A DNA stretch of 64,000 nucleotides, taken from Scalesia atractyloides. Its lineage: Eukaryota > Streptophyta > Magnoliopsida > Asterales > Asteraceae. The notes beneath the pieces were generated by a model, which saw only the letters and a program-made list of their open reading frames with translations, had not been told where the DNA came from and did no database searches. A program made the translations under genes and the position numbers. Numbering within the stretch: the stretch's first letter is position 1; each line of letters begins with the position of its first letter. Positions 44,660-56,600 of this stretch are shown here, piece by piece. The DNA lies in NCBI GenBank assembly GCA_947069175.1, contig CAMTDV010000019.1:72725358-72789357 (forward strand), in the 5' to 3' direction.

Positions 44660-47262
44660 TGTAACATTTGTCAAAAAACGGGTTTTCGAAACCCGCTTCG
44701 TTTAATAACCGAACAATCAGTTTTAAATTTTTGTTGTTCATTTATGGCTTATTTTAATTTTAAACGATTCATAATTAATCAACAAATTAGAAGATATAAA
44801 TTATAATTGTAAAAATATAAAAATAGATTAATTAAAAAGGAAAACCGGCTGCCGGAAGTCGAACCCGGGTCAGCCGGAAATCCCCCAAAGACTTAACCTT
44901 CACACCATCAACCGCTCCGCCACTTTGATTTTCTGATATCTTATTGAATCAATTAATTCAAATAATAAGGCACGGAAGTCAAATCAGTCAAAAACGCGCC
45001 CAAATAGCAGTCGTCGGAAATCCCGACGACTTCGCCGATAATTTACGTTTCCGTTCAAGATAACCGAAGAATTAACTCTAACGACGGTTATAACCGACGT
45101 CTGAACCAGCGACATCAGTCGTAACCGCCGGAGAACGGCTGACTTCGAATTGAGACCGAATTCAGACCCCATACATCTCGATACTACCCTATAAATTCAC
45201 CCACAATTCACCGGAAACCTTTTCGCTCACAAATCGCACCTTTTCTCGACAAAAATTCAATCGCCGGAAAAAAACTGTAAGTCGCCGGAAAACCGAGACT
45301 CACATCCACACGGTAATTCTTTCAACCCTTTCTGTTTCAATCATTCGAATAATCTGTCACCAACACAACTCCATCATCAGAAGCAATCCCAGTCAATGTT
45401 CGTCGAAATCCCCACCTTCGCCGGAAATTTTCTGAAACTTCCGAAATCACACTAAGAGCTGGTATGATCTTTCCAACTCCTATTAAACTTTAATTAAGTA
45501 TCTCAACTTCGTAATAATCGAACATAATTTGTTAATTTATGTCGACAGCCGGAGTTCACTTTCAGAACCGACGGACTCTGCCGGAATTCTGTGAACAACA
45601 CTGATCGGTATATCTTTTTCCCCCAAACCCTTTCCATTCGTTACCTTTAAGTTACTAATAAAGTTTAAAAACCAGAAAAGGCATAAACCAGACCAAACAG
45701 TCGGACCTTATTTTTCTGGGTAAAATCTAACGAAGAAGACGAAGTCGGATTGTATCATAAGATTAATTAAAATCGGTTTTATTAACGGGTTAGACACACA
45801 GTCCAGCGGTGGACTGTGTGCACACATAACACCTGCGACGCGAGTTCGAATCCTGTCCCAGCTTTACTCGCTCGAAATAAAAATTTGCCTTTTTAACTGA
45901 ACCGGTTTGACTCACAGTCCATGTTAAGTATAATAAAAACCGAGTTAATAACCAGGTGAGACACACAGTCCAGCGGTGGACTGTGTGTACGCCAACCCAC
46001 AGGTCCCGGGTTCGAGACCTGTGGTCAGCACCGGTCCGATACGTTTAAAATCTTTTTAAAAATAAATAATTTTCGGATTAAATTAAATAGTATATAAGTA
46101 TAATTAAAAATAGAATTATTTCGGGTTAGACACGTAGCTCAGTTGGTAGAGCTGCGTGCACGCGTACGGGAGGTCACCGGTTCGAACCTCGCTCAGTGCA
46201 ACAATATAACCGACCGAACCGGTCAACGGTCAACGATCTCGGTCAACGGTCAAAGTCAACATTTTATTTTATTTTATTTATTTTTATTTATTTATTTAAT
46301 TTAAAAATCAATTAAATATACTTAAAAATAACGTTTTCAAAGTTAGAAAGTAGCCTTAAACTCACAAAATTATACCCAAAAATCTTATTAAGATAGTTAA
46401 TAAAATCCACATACTTACCGTACCTTTTCGTTATTTATTTGGTTAGTTATCTCTCGTCGATCAATCCCCTAAACTCGTGCGCATTCAACAACTCTACCAA
46501 TTCCCCGTTTTAATCACATTTTGGGTTGTATCATGTGTCGTTATCTATTTATTATAATTAAACATTTGTGCATCCATCATGTTCATGATCAAATGTGTAT
46601 TCAATGTGTATCCATTGTTTGTGTGGTTGAAGTTTAGATTAATTTTATCATTTCAGTACATACATTTCATAGGCCGCCGCTCCCCATTACCTATGAGCGT
46701 GAGCTGTTCCCCATTACCTATGAGCGTTGCCAACATAAGATCGGCTCCGTTTGATTGAGCCTTGATCTCACATACATTAGCATAGGCCGTCCGTTCCCCA
46801 TTACCTATGAGCGTGAACGGGACGTTGCCAACATATACATTGTCATTCTTATTTCATGTTTAAGCAAGGTGGTTTGTGATCGTTATGTTTACATACATTT
46901 GTTCATATATGATTATTGCACAATTTTTCCTAAATAAATTACAATAATGAATTGATAACAAATGTTTTTAACAAGGCTCACTCGCCAACTTTTGTTGACC
47001 CAAAATTTCCATTTTTACACATGATACAGGTGATCAAGTTGAAGCAAGAAACATATAGGACGGCTTACAAGAATAAACCAGTTTAGATTATGGATTTATT
47101 TTATTTAATTTTTCCTTTCCTTGTATTGTATGAATTTGACTTGGAACATTGAAATGTAATTTGGATTTAATAAATATGAAACATATTAGTAAACATCATG
47201 AGCTTTGGTGATAACCCAATTATGCCCCGACTCTTATTCCGCTGCGGGTCGGGGTTGTGACA
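44660..47262 (+). repeat. 3' LTR (2603 bp)
   Basis: Near-identical to the 5' LTR. It contains the same four tRNA-like modules at about 44846-44923 (minus), 45785-45862, 45955-46031 and 46123-46200 (plus). It ends GGGGTTGTGACA followed by the TAAAA duplication. Confidence 0.93.
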
Positions 47263-47267
47263 TAAAA

Positions 47268-47683
47268 TGTGACTGAGGAGTGAAAATGTAGGTTGAAAGA
47301 TGAATTGAATTTTTGGTCCTTGGAAAAATAGCCATTGGAAAAATAGGCGTTGAATTTTTATTATTTAAATTTTATGTGTTTTTGTCACCCAATTTTTAAT
47401 TTATTATATTAAATATAGTTTAATTATAAACAAAATATTAAAAACAATTTATTTTTTTTAAATAAATAAATTATATATAAATTTAAGTAAAAAGGAAAAG
47501 TAGGAGATGAAGTGTTGGAGGTCTGAATTGGTTTAGCATTGGAAGAAGAAAATGAGTTTTAAGGATAAATATTTGGAATGATATGGTATGGTATGCTGAT
47601 GTGTAGGATCTATTTTTTTGAGATTCTCTAAGACCACACGGAGTGGGAGTAGTTTGGAGACGTGTACTCTCCACGCCAAGCAC
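47268..47683. other. Non-coding flank between gypsy element and solo LTR
   Basis: Continuation of the DNA interrupted at 36544. From about 47625 (CTAAGACCACACGGAGTGGG) it may be the left end of the Harbinger-type element that resumes at 50168. No gene. Confidence 0.4.
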
Positions 47684-47688
47684 ACCGG

Positions 47689-50167
47689 TGTGACAACCGG
47701 ACTTTCCGAGGTTAGAACCTCCCATTCTTTCTTAGATTAGCTCCGTTTTTCATTTATGCTTTACTTGCATATCGCATGTTTAACAAAACACACTTACTTG
47801 AACGAATATGCTAATACATATACACACATACACACAAACCATAGCCGAAATAAACATATACATATATATTTGAAAGCCTGAACCAAAGCCCATGTCTCTT
47901 GGTCGACCCAAACGTAAATCCAACCCAAACATCCCACACTCGAACCTTTTTATTTGCAGCCCACCTCTCACTTGACCTGGCCCAAACTGGTACCCAAGGA
48001 AACCACCCCACACCCCTCTTTTCGTTCAGGTGATGTGTGGCCCATATAATCCCCAAACTACCCCAACCATTAATGTACATGTACGTACGAATGCATGTTA
48101 CTAGCCAAACTCCTAAACCTAGGTTACGACCGCAAGAACCTTCCTCCTCTACCTCTCCATAATCGACGAAGATCAAGAGCTTGCAAGCCCCAAATCTATT
48201 CGGTTCCAAGCACACACCGATTCTAATCGCGCTTCCTTTTCGGTAACTCACTCGCTTTAGTTATATTCTTGTTTAATCATTCGTTTATTGGCTGTGTTTT
48301 CTAGATTTTTAATGATTCTTAGTGTTTTGATGGTTACTTGTAGTATATGGTTACTATATATCGTTGTTGATGGTGTTATAATTGATCATGAGTTCGGTTA
48401 GACGTAGGGTTTATTTCGTTGCATATTCTAGATGTAAATCTTGATGGTTTTGATGAATTAATGGGTACGTGACTTAAATTAGGATGATAACCCTGCTGTG
48501 AATGATGGTTATGGGTTGTTGCGTTCATTGAGTAATCGTTTGTGGGGTCCGGGTAACGAGTCAGAATCTGTCCAGAAAGTTACAGCTGACTTTTTAATCA
48601 GCTATAACCAGGTCAAAAGTTAACAAAAAGTGATGTTTCTTGAGTCCATGTTGTACTTCCAGGAAATACCTTTCAAACCCCACTAGAATCTCATTTTTTC
48701 GACGTCATTTGGTATTTTAAATGATTTATTTCGTATCAAAGGTCCAGGCTGCAATTTATGTCCGAATTTGCAGTTCATTATGAATGTCATAACTCAATGT
48801 AGGAATTGAGTTATTACCTAAAATTTTAATGTATATCGTTCCAGGAGGTATATAAAATCTCCCACTGGAATTTCGTAAAAAGAATAAACGAGGATTTTTA
48901 AGTAATTTTTGTCGTAAACTGTCATCAGAATGCTTCAAATTAGACCTAGGTGTAAAGAATGATTTTTATTGAATTTTCTATAACTATTTAGGTAATGAGA
49001 AAAAATACACAAGTATTCGAGAACTAAATGACATGGTTTGTTAAAATATCATAAATTTCTGAATTCGTTTAGTATTTTAAACAAATTCCGGAAACTGTCT
49101 AAAATCTGACGTGAAACTGTGATGAGCTGAAATTGTTTATGAACGTTTTAAATATGCATACATATTACTACAAGGTGTTAAATATTATTAGCAGCATTAA
49201 CGGGTGTTAACGAATGTGTTAAATGGAATAATATGATCACATGCTCTAACTTACATAAATGAGTAATTGTATGTCAACGTGATTCTATGGCTATGTGTTA
49301 GACTACGTGTAGGAATTCATGAATTAAACTAACTGAAACGGTAAACATATCAGGAAGAGATTGATAATTCCTGATTACCTTTCACCTTTACTGCCGAGCA
49401 AAATAAGGTGATTTCACAACCTTTTTCTAAAAGCATGTGGCACTTTTTACGGTAGCCCTGGTTAGGGTTACGCGCGTGTTCCTAGGGAACCACTGAAACA
49501 TACTATCCACTAGAGGTGGAGTAGTACAGTGGACCAAAAGAAAGCTCTATCATGAAAGTCCTTACATTTTTACCGATTAGATTGTCGGGTGGGCATACAC
49601 GGGGTATTAGTTAATAGCGCTATTAGGTTTGACAAACCACACACCGTGCTAGGAGCCGTGCGAACTTTTAACCTTCACTTTTACATTAATGTTGATAGAC
49701 ATTAATAAGGGCACAAACGAAACGTCAGCATTCGGTACATAGTTTAGTCATTTGAGATAGGGGTTAGCTACCCGAGTCATACATAAACCAAAAACATTTG
49801 TGAACTTTACTTTTGCTTAACTAAAATTTGTTATCTCGTCAACTTTATTGTTGACACGTAGTTGCATGCTTTGCAGGTCAGTAGGTACAACTAGGACGGA
49901 TGTTGCAACTGCTGGAGTGGTGTGGTTCGTAAAATTTTATGTTTTGAAAACATTTATTAAACTTGTGGTTTTAAAATTTTTGTTGGGTTTCAACTTATTT
50001 TCCGCTACAACTTGAATTGTGTTATGACAGCTAAAATTTAATCGATAATCATGTTGTTAGTGATGTTTTACGTTTTTAAACATTGGTTCAACATGATTAG
50101 TGACTAGATCATGGTTAGTCACACGCCTCGCGGTAAAACTCCGCATGTGTAATTTGAGGGTGTGACA
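47689..50167 (+). mobile_element. Solo LTR (2479 bp), perfect TSD
   Basis: It starts TGTGACAACCGGACTTTCC and ends AATTTGAGGGTGTGACA. ACCGG stands at 47684-47688 and at 50168-50172. No internal domain adjoins it. It sits inside a Harbinger-like element whose sequence resumes with CCTGTCATTGGCCTGGAGG. The 60-146 codon ORFs inside have no motif. Confidence 0.87.
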
Positions 50168-50440
50168 ACCGGCCTGTCATTGGCCTGGAGGGCAGCGTGG
50201 TGTGTGGGGCAACAAAAACTTCATCAGCGTGGAGCTTAATTGGGTGATGAGGTGGCGTGCATTGGTTAGTTGGGGTTATAGCCATTGGACCCCAACGACA
50301 TCTAAAAAAAGAAGATTTTTGAATTTTAAAAATTAAATAAATCACCATATTTAAAACCCAACTCATTCCACCATTTTTTACCAAATACTTTTCTACCCCA
50401 CTCAAACAAAATTATAAAATCTCTCAAGTTTTATAAAAAA

Positions 50441-51957
50441 TGCATCCGCACAATCGTCCTTTCGATCCGAACAACTCGTATGGTGTAGGCAAAATACCAA
50501 ATACAACTTCGCCTCAACCGACTTAACCCCGTTCTTTCGATCCGAACATAATGGCTTACAGGCATCTTCCTGCGAACCTCCCTATGTTTTTTCCGCCATA
50601 GATGCAAAACCTCCCTCAACAACAACCACTCGCTCCTCTATTCCAAACGTCCCTACACCCGAATCCGTACCCGAAACGCAACCTACACCCGGACCCTCTA
50701 TGCGAAAAAAACGAAATCAAAGAAAGAAAACCGACGCCCAAAAGGAAAAGCCAAAGATGATCGTCGCGTATATCCGTGGACAGATGATGAAGAGGTGGTG
50801 TTGATGAAAGCTTGGCTTTCTATTTCGGAGAACCCGATTACATGCATAATTTATTTTATATTTATTGTAAAAAATAGATATGTTTGGAAAATTATGTATT
50901 TTTTTCTTGATATTAATAGTATATATTTTTAAAAATAGGTGGGTAATTGGCTTGTGATAATCCAAGTAGACGTCATTGGCCATTGCCAGTCCCACCTTTG
51001 AATATTTCCCCATGCCAGTCCCACCTTTATCCTATTTTTCCTCCACCGGTCCTTAGTTATAAAACTTAACGGAGTTAAGTTTTTTTTTTCTAAATTACAA
51101 ACTGACGTATTAGGGCTTTCGATCAGAACGAGGATACAAGTCTATTGATGTAAAACTTATCTCGAAACGATGCTTCAAACGACTTGATTTTTGTTAATTG
51201 GAAGTTTAAACATCCAAATTGAAGTACCGTTTTTGTCGTTTGGAGCACAATTTCAAGTAAGTTTTAATCATTCGACTCGTATCCTTGTTCTGATCAAAAG
51301 CCCTAAAACGTCAGCTTGTAATTAAAAAAAAAGCTTAACTCCGTTAAGGTTTTTTTAACTGAGGACCGCTGGAGGAAAAATAGGTTAAAGGTGGGACTGG
51401 CATGAGGAATATTCAAAGGTGGGACTGGTAATGGCTAATGACCTCTAGTTGGGATTATTACAAGCCAATTCCCTAAAATAGGTACCAATCATCACGGTGA
51501 CTATTTTTGGAATCAAATAAACTACCTTTATCACACAACGTTGGGATGAGATTACTATTGGAAAAATGATAGTCTATTGTCAAAGTGACGTGAAATAAAT
51601 CACGCCATGATCGCCTTCAGCGCCCATTACAACAACCTAAAGAGCGGCGAAACCGACGCCGATTTGTTGACGCATACGATGAGGTTGTATTCAGATGGGA
51701 AAAAAGGGGGACCTAAATGAACAAATACTTTTGTTCAATAGCATCCAACAATAAAAAAAACACACACAAAGAAAAGGTTCTCGAGCTTTTCGAACGAAAG
51801 TAAATTTGAAAAACGAGAAGGAGTTATCGAAAGAAGAGCGAACGGATATGAAATTCCTCACTATGAAAACCTATCACCTTGGACTTGAAGAAAGAGAATT
51901 GTACAAGAAAATGAAACAAGAAATCATGACAAAATCGTACTTAGTTTTGTTTTTTTA
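50441..51957 (+). pseudogene. SANT/NAM-associated ORF of a PIF/Harbinger element, interrupted
   Basis: The frame opens MHPHNRPFDPNNSYG and has a Pro/Gln-rich N-terminal part with stops (at about 50526 and 50599). Then, in another frame, comes the SANT domain RRVYPWTDDEEVVLMKAWL and SISENP (50750-50836). After the fold-back element at 50941-51473 it resumes with TNHHGDYFWNQIN, later HAMIAFSAHYNNLKSGETDA, and ends with MKFLTMKTYHLGLEERE and KKMKQEIMTK. This is the DNA-binding partner protein of plant Harbinger transposases. With multiple stops and frame changes it is not functional. Confidence 0.7.
50941..51473. mobile_element. Fold-back Mutator-like element (533 bp)
   Basis: It begins GGGTAATTGGCTTGTGATAA and its end is the inverse (TTATTACAAGCCAATTCCC). 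The inverted repeats extend about 200 bp each, through AGTCCCACCTTTGAATATT and TTAACGGAGTTAAG, leaving only a small loop. AAAAATAGGT (50931-50940) and TAAAATAGGT (51474-51483) flank it, a 10-bp duplication with one mismatch. No coding sequence. Confidence 0.85.
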
Positions 51958-53366
51958 ATTATTAGTTCCGGTTTAATTTTAAATTATATAATGTTTTTTT
52001 ACGTTTATCTCGGTTTATTTATTTGTTACGTTTTTTTTTAATTAGTAAAATGTTTTTTTATTAGTTTTGTTTTAATGTATCCAACTTAAAACACCCTCCT
52101 GACTCACTACACCACCAACCCTTTATGTTATTTTCCCACCCGTATATATGGTTGCAAGTTTTAAACAAACCCAATCCGGTAGTATTTAAAGACCCGGCCC
52201 AAAAGTGGATCACTAACAGGTGTCATGTCATGTGCGGCTGTCTTCCCCCAACCCAATCCAAATCCAAACACATTACGAAAGCGATTTATCGAGAACCGTG
52301 AAACGCAAATTCTTTTGCGTTCCAAATTCCTAATCAACCATTTATTCCTGCCCCTACCCTATTTCTATTTATTTCACCTTTATTATTATTATATTATTAT
52401 TTATTATTATTATTATATTATTATTATTATTATCATTACTAATATATTTAAGTTTCTTTTTCACACTTTCACTTGCCATTTTTTAATGCCTACACACTTC
52501 TGTGAAGTTATAAAGAAATTAAAAGGCTTTTCGAGACTTGGGGATTATATTATTAAATTAATTATTTGACTAGTCCCCTTTTAAGTTTAGGGATAAACAA
52601 AAACGCAAGTAACCAAGTAAATCAATTGAGAATTTGAGATATCCATAGTTTGGTAATACTATTTTTTTTTGGATGATGATAATATGACCTTGAGTGTCAC
52701 TTCAAGGATATTATTATGAAACTTTGAAAGATATTGTTGTATTAAAATGCTAATTAATAAAATGTTGGGTGCCACTACCCTCATTGTTTTGACTATGAAA
52801 ACGTCTCCTATATGCTCGTAACTATCAATAAAAATATATTAATACTTTTAGGATATTGCCACGATTCGAACATTGATATTATAACTGTTCTTTACAATTT
52901 AGGTTTGAATTTAGATACGAGATCAATTTGTGTTAGACCATAGTAGCGGGTGGTGTTGGTGAGTTTTTGGAAAGATGATGATTACGATGACTGACTAAAA
53001 CTACGATGAGGATGACGTAGCCACATAGGGTTGGTTACATACATCGATAGCAATGGCATATAACATGGTTAGCCATAATGGCAACAACAATGACAAATTG
53101 ATTTGTTCGAAGTCAAAGATGATCCATGACTAGTATCTAACAAACTAATACCAGTAAACAATTTATAATAAACTAAGTAGTTACAACGCATAATAAAATT
53201 ACAAGAAACAATTCAACAGTTCTAAACAAGACAAATAATTAATAACTTTTGTTATAAGTTAAACGATCTAACATCCCGTTATCATAGTTATCTACTTAAA
53301 ACTGGTTTCGCCTTCGAAATCGTTTAAGATTAAATTAATTAAATATCTTAAATTATAAATTTGATA
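51958..53366. other. Intergenic, upstream of the kinesin gene
   Basis: No supported gene. It includes a TTA/ATT microsatellite at 52380-52445. The 114-codon ORF at 52225-52569 runs through that microsatellite and has no domain. Confidence 0.5.
52380..52445. repeat. (ATT)n microsatellite
   Basis: Imperfect run of TAT/TTA trinucleotides. Confidence 0.85.
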
Positions 53367-53377
53367 TTTTATAAAAA
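53367..53377 (+). promoter_or_regulatory. Possible TATA box of the kinesin gene
   Basis: TTTTATAAAAA lies about 240 bp before the start codon, followed by a GAGAGAGAG tract (53466-53485) and a CT-rich, GC-richer leader typical of plant 5' UTRs. The transcription start is not proven. Confidence 0.3.
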
Positions 53378-53618
53378 TTGTTTGTAGCTTAAAATAAGTG
53401 ATTGAAATGAAATTGGGGGAAAAGAGGGAAAACTATTACAACCAAAGATTTGAGACAAACGGGTTAGAGAGAGAGAGTAGTGAGAGAAAGTGGCGTTGCT
53501 CGCCGGACTATCGTCTCCGTCGCATCTCCGCCGTCGCAATTTCTCCGAAAACCTGCAAATCTCCGTCAGTTTCCTCTAATTTCACGAATTAGGGTTCAGT
53601 AACAGGAACAATTAATCA

Positions 53619-56600
53619 ATGTCGAACAACAACAGGTGGAACTGGGAGGTAAGTGGCTTCGAACCGAGGAAATCTCCGGCGGAGCAGTCGCCGTCAGCTC
53701 CGGCTCCTCTCGTCCGGCGGTACTCGATCTCTACTCCGTCGATTGTACCGCATTCGGAAGCTGTTTTTAAACAGAATATTGCTAATAAGCTTCATAATTT
53801 GAAGGATAAGGTCAAGGTATAATTATTATTATTATTATTATTATCAATTATTAATTATTAACAAGTTAACAGCTACTATGTTTAGTGTTTACTTATTGAT
53901 AGTTTTAATTTATATTTTGGAATATGTGTGTAGTGATTTGGAAATGGAGGAGTTTTGTGTGAATTTACTGGACTGTTTTTGAGTGTTTTCTTGTGTTTCT
54001 GTTAGGTTATGGTGCTAGATTTAGAAAGTTATGGTTAGAGGAAGTTAATTGTTATTGTTGAAGTGTTTAGTAACTCGAAATATTTTGTTTGTGGTATGAT
54101 TATGCATGTGAACATGTGCTAGATTGAGGCTATGTGATTTGGATTACGAGTGGTTAAATAGCTTGGCCGGACTGGTTATCGTAATCAAACATGTTCTCGG
54201 ATTTGGATTTTTGTATAGTCATGTGGCACATTTTTGAAAGACGTAAGAGTTACACGGTTACACTTCAACGTTTTGTTTTGCAAAACAAATTTTAGGGTAG
54301 TAGGGTGGTAGGTTATGTTGATTAGCATGATAGTTTTGATTATGACGAACGTTGTTTGAAGTGTGGGAAGTATACCATTGTTATTTATACTGAATTATAG
54401 CGTGGAACATAATTTTTCTTATATATGCAAAGCTTTTATCCCAAAGATTGTGGCCAGCCTGGAATTTAACCAACCCGAAACGACCGTAACAAAGATGTGG
54501 GCTTGAAAATCAACTGAATCGATCTTTCCTTGCGTTAACCAAACTAAGTTGTCAAGTCACCGAGGCATGCTTATCGACTTAATTCATCTATTAGTAACTT
54601 CACCTCAACCACAAAAGTAAACGTCTCTGTGCTATCACTGCATGTCATTTTATGTCAAAGGTGAAGATTTGGTTTTAATATATGAGGTTGTTTCTTTCAC
54701 AAAGATTCTTGTCAGGATGTGAATCATATAAGTTCGTTATAAGGTAGTTAGGTGATACAAACACATTGTCACTTGACTCATTTCAACTAAACAACTTAAA
54801 GGTAACAGAAGTGAAGTGATTGTTATGTAGTATTTGTTATATGAACAGGCTGATTATATAGCCAACTATCCCACAGAAAGGATTTACTGATGCATTTAAC
54901 AGTTGAGGCAATATAGCGTTTCAACATAGTAAAAGTCCAAAAGGTGGTGATTTTCATGTTCTGTAGCTGACTGTCTTGTGATTGTTATGTAGTAATTGTT
55001 ATATTTGACTATTCATATGCCCTTTTGATACCCATAAACTTATTATATTACATTGACAGAATGTAAGAGAAGATTATGCAGAATTGAGACAAGAAGCCGT
55101 TGATCTTCAGGAGTACTCTAATGCTAAACTTGATCGAGTAACACGATATCTAGGTGTTCTTGCTGATAAGACTCGTAAGCTAGGTATGCATACACTTTGC
55201 TTCAGTTCCTACTTTTATTTTCATAAGATAAGTACTCTACACGTTAACTTGATTCTCTTTAATGAGTTTTGATTCTTGTATGATGTGTAATACCTATTGC
55301 CTTTTCAAGCCTGAATCTTAAAATTAGGCAAAGCAATGAATATGATAGAATGTGAATACTTTTGTCATTGTATGTTCTTTTGGAACATCAGACAAATAAG
55401 TTTTTTTTTTTTACTTTTAATTAATACGAACATTCTAGCTGATATGTGGTACACACCAACAATCTCATTAATTTCAGATGAGGCTGCTCTTGAAGCTGAA
55501 GCCAAAGTTGCTCCTCTTATAGAGTGGAAAAAAAGGTTATATAATGAGTTATTGACCACCAAAGGTAATCATGACTTCTTCACTTTAGGAGTATCTCTAA
55601 TCTATGCAGTTAATATCGGTGATATATCAATTATCAGTCCCCATGTAAAATATTGGTGTAAATATTGGTATCTATATTATTGGTGGTATTGACCTATATT
55701 TGACCGATATATCAACGATTTTCTCGATATTTGTACCTTTCTTCTACCATTCGTCTTTCTTCTTATTGCTGCTATTAGTGTTTTAAGTCTTAATTTGTTA
55801 ATTGTTAGTGTTTTAAGTCTTAATCAGTTTCTACTTGCTACTATTGTTAGTGTTTTGCAAGTTGCAAAAGATTAATTTGTTAATGGTAGGAGAGTATACT
55901 GAATTGTTAGTGTTAAATTGCTGTATACATTAATTCTGTATGATATTAAAATTACCGATATCCCACCGTGATGACCTATATCTCAAATATCGGTCCTTGA
56001 CCGATATCCGATATTTTACCGCATTAACTGCATAGTCTCCAATCTATGCATTCTCATGTACATCAACTTTGAGCAAGATTGGATAAGCTTCATTCCCGTG
56101 TAATTTAAAATTTTAAACTGAATGCTTTTTCCATAATTATCAGGAAACATAAAGGTCCTCTGTCGAACAAGACCACTTTTTGAGGACGAAGGCCCATCGG
56201 TTGTTGAATTTCCTGATGATTTTACTATACGGGTCAATACCGGTGACGACACTGTATCCAACCCGAAGAAAGATTATGAATTTGACAGGGTTTATGGACC
56301 ACATATCGGGCAAGGTATGTCACACTTTACAAGCCAAATTTTAATGAGAATTTGTATAATTTGTGGTTTATGTTGTTTAAATAATATATGACATCTTTGC
56401 CCTTGTAGCTGAAGTTTTCACAGACGTACAACCATTTGTCCAGTCAGCTTTGGATGGGCATAATGTATCTATATTTGCTTATGGGCAAACATGTTCAGGA
56501 AAGACGCATACAATGGTCTGTTTCAATGTTTCATATATCTCAACCCTATGCATATGTTTGTGCTTTTATTTTCAAGTTTAACAGTATGGTAAATCATTGC

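Larger units (their letters stand above)
36545..47262 (+). mobile_element. Complete Ty3/gypsy chromovirus-like LTR retrotransposon (10.7 kb), coding frames broken
   Basis: LTRs at 36545-39149 and 44660-47262 are nearly identical. TAAAA flanks the element on both sides (36540-36544 and 47263-47267). A PBS follows the 5' LTR and a PPT precedes the 3' LTR. The domain order gag-CCHC-protease-RT-RNaseH-integrase-chromodomain-like tail is Ty3/gypsy, and the C-terminal WERE...KYPHLF motif points to the Tekay/Del-like chromovirus group. Gag has a TAG stop (40856) and a frame change near 40940. The protease/RT junction has a frame change near 41825, a TGA stop interrupts the RNase H/integrase region (43050), and a frame change lies near 44105. 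LTR similarity implies recent insertion. The copy therefore moved using proteins supplied in trans, or part of the damage is sequencing error. Confidence 0.93.

Noticed and set aside
47811..48251. 146-codon minus-strand ORF in the solo LTR
   Set aside because: It sits wholly inside an LTR, overlaps another open frame and has no domain.
52225..52569. 114-codon ORF upstream of the kinesin
   Set aside because: Half of it is the (ATT)n microsatellite, and it has no homology that I recognise.
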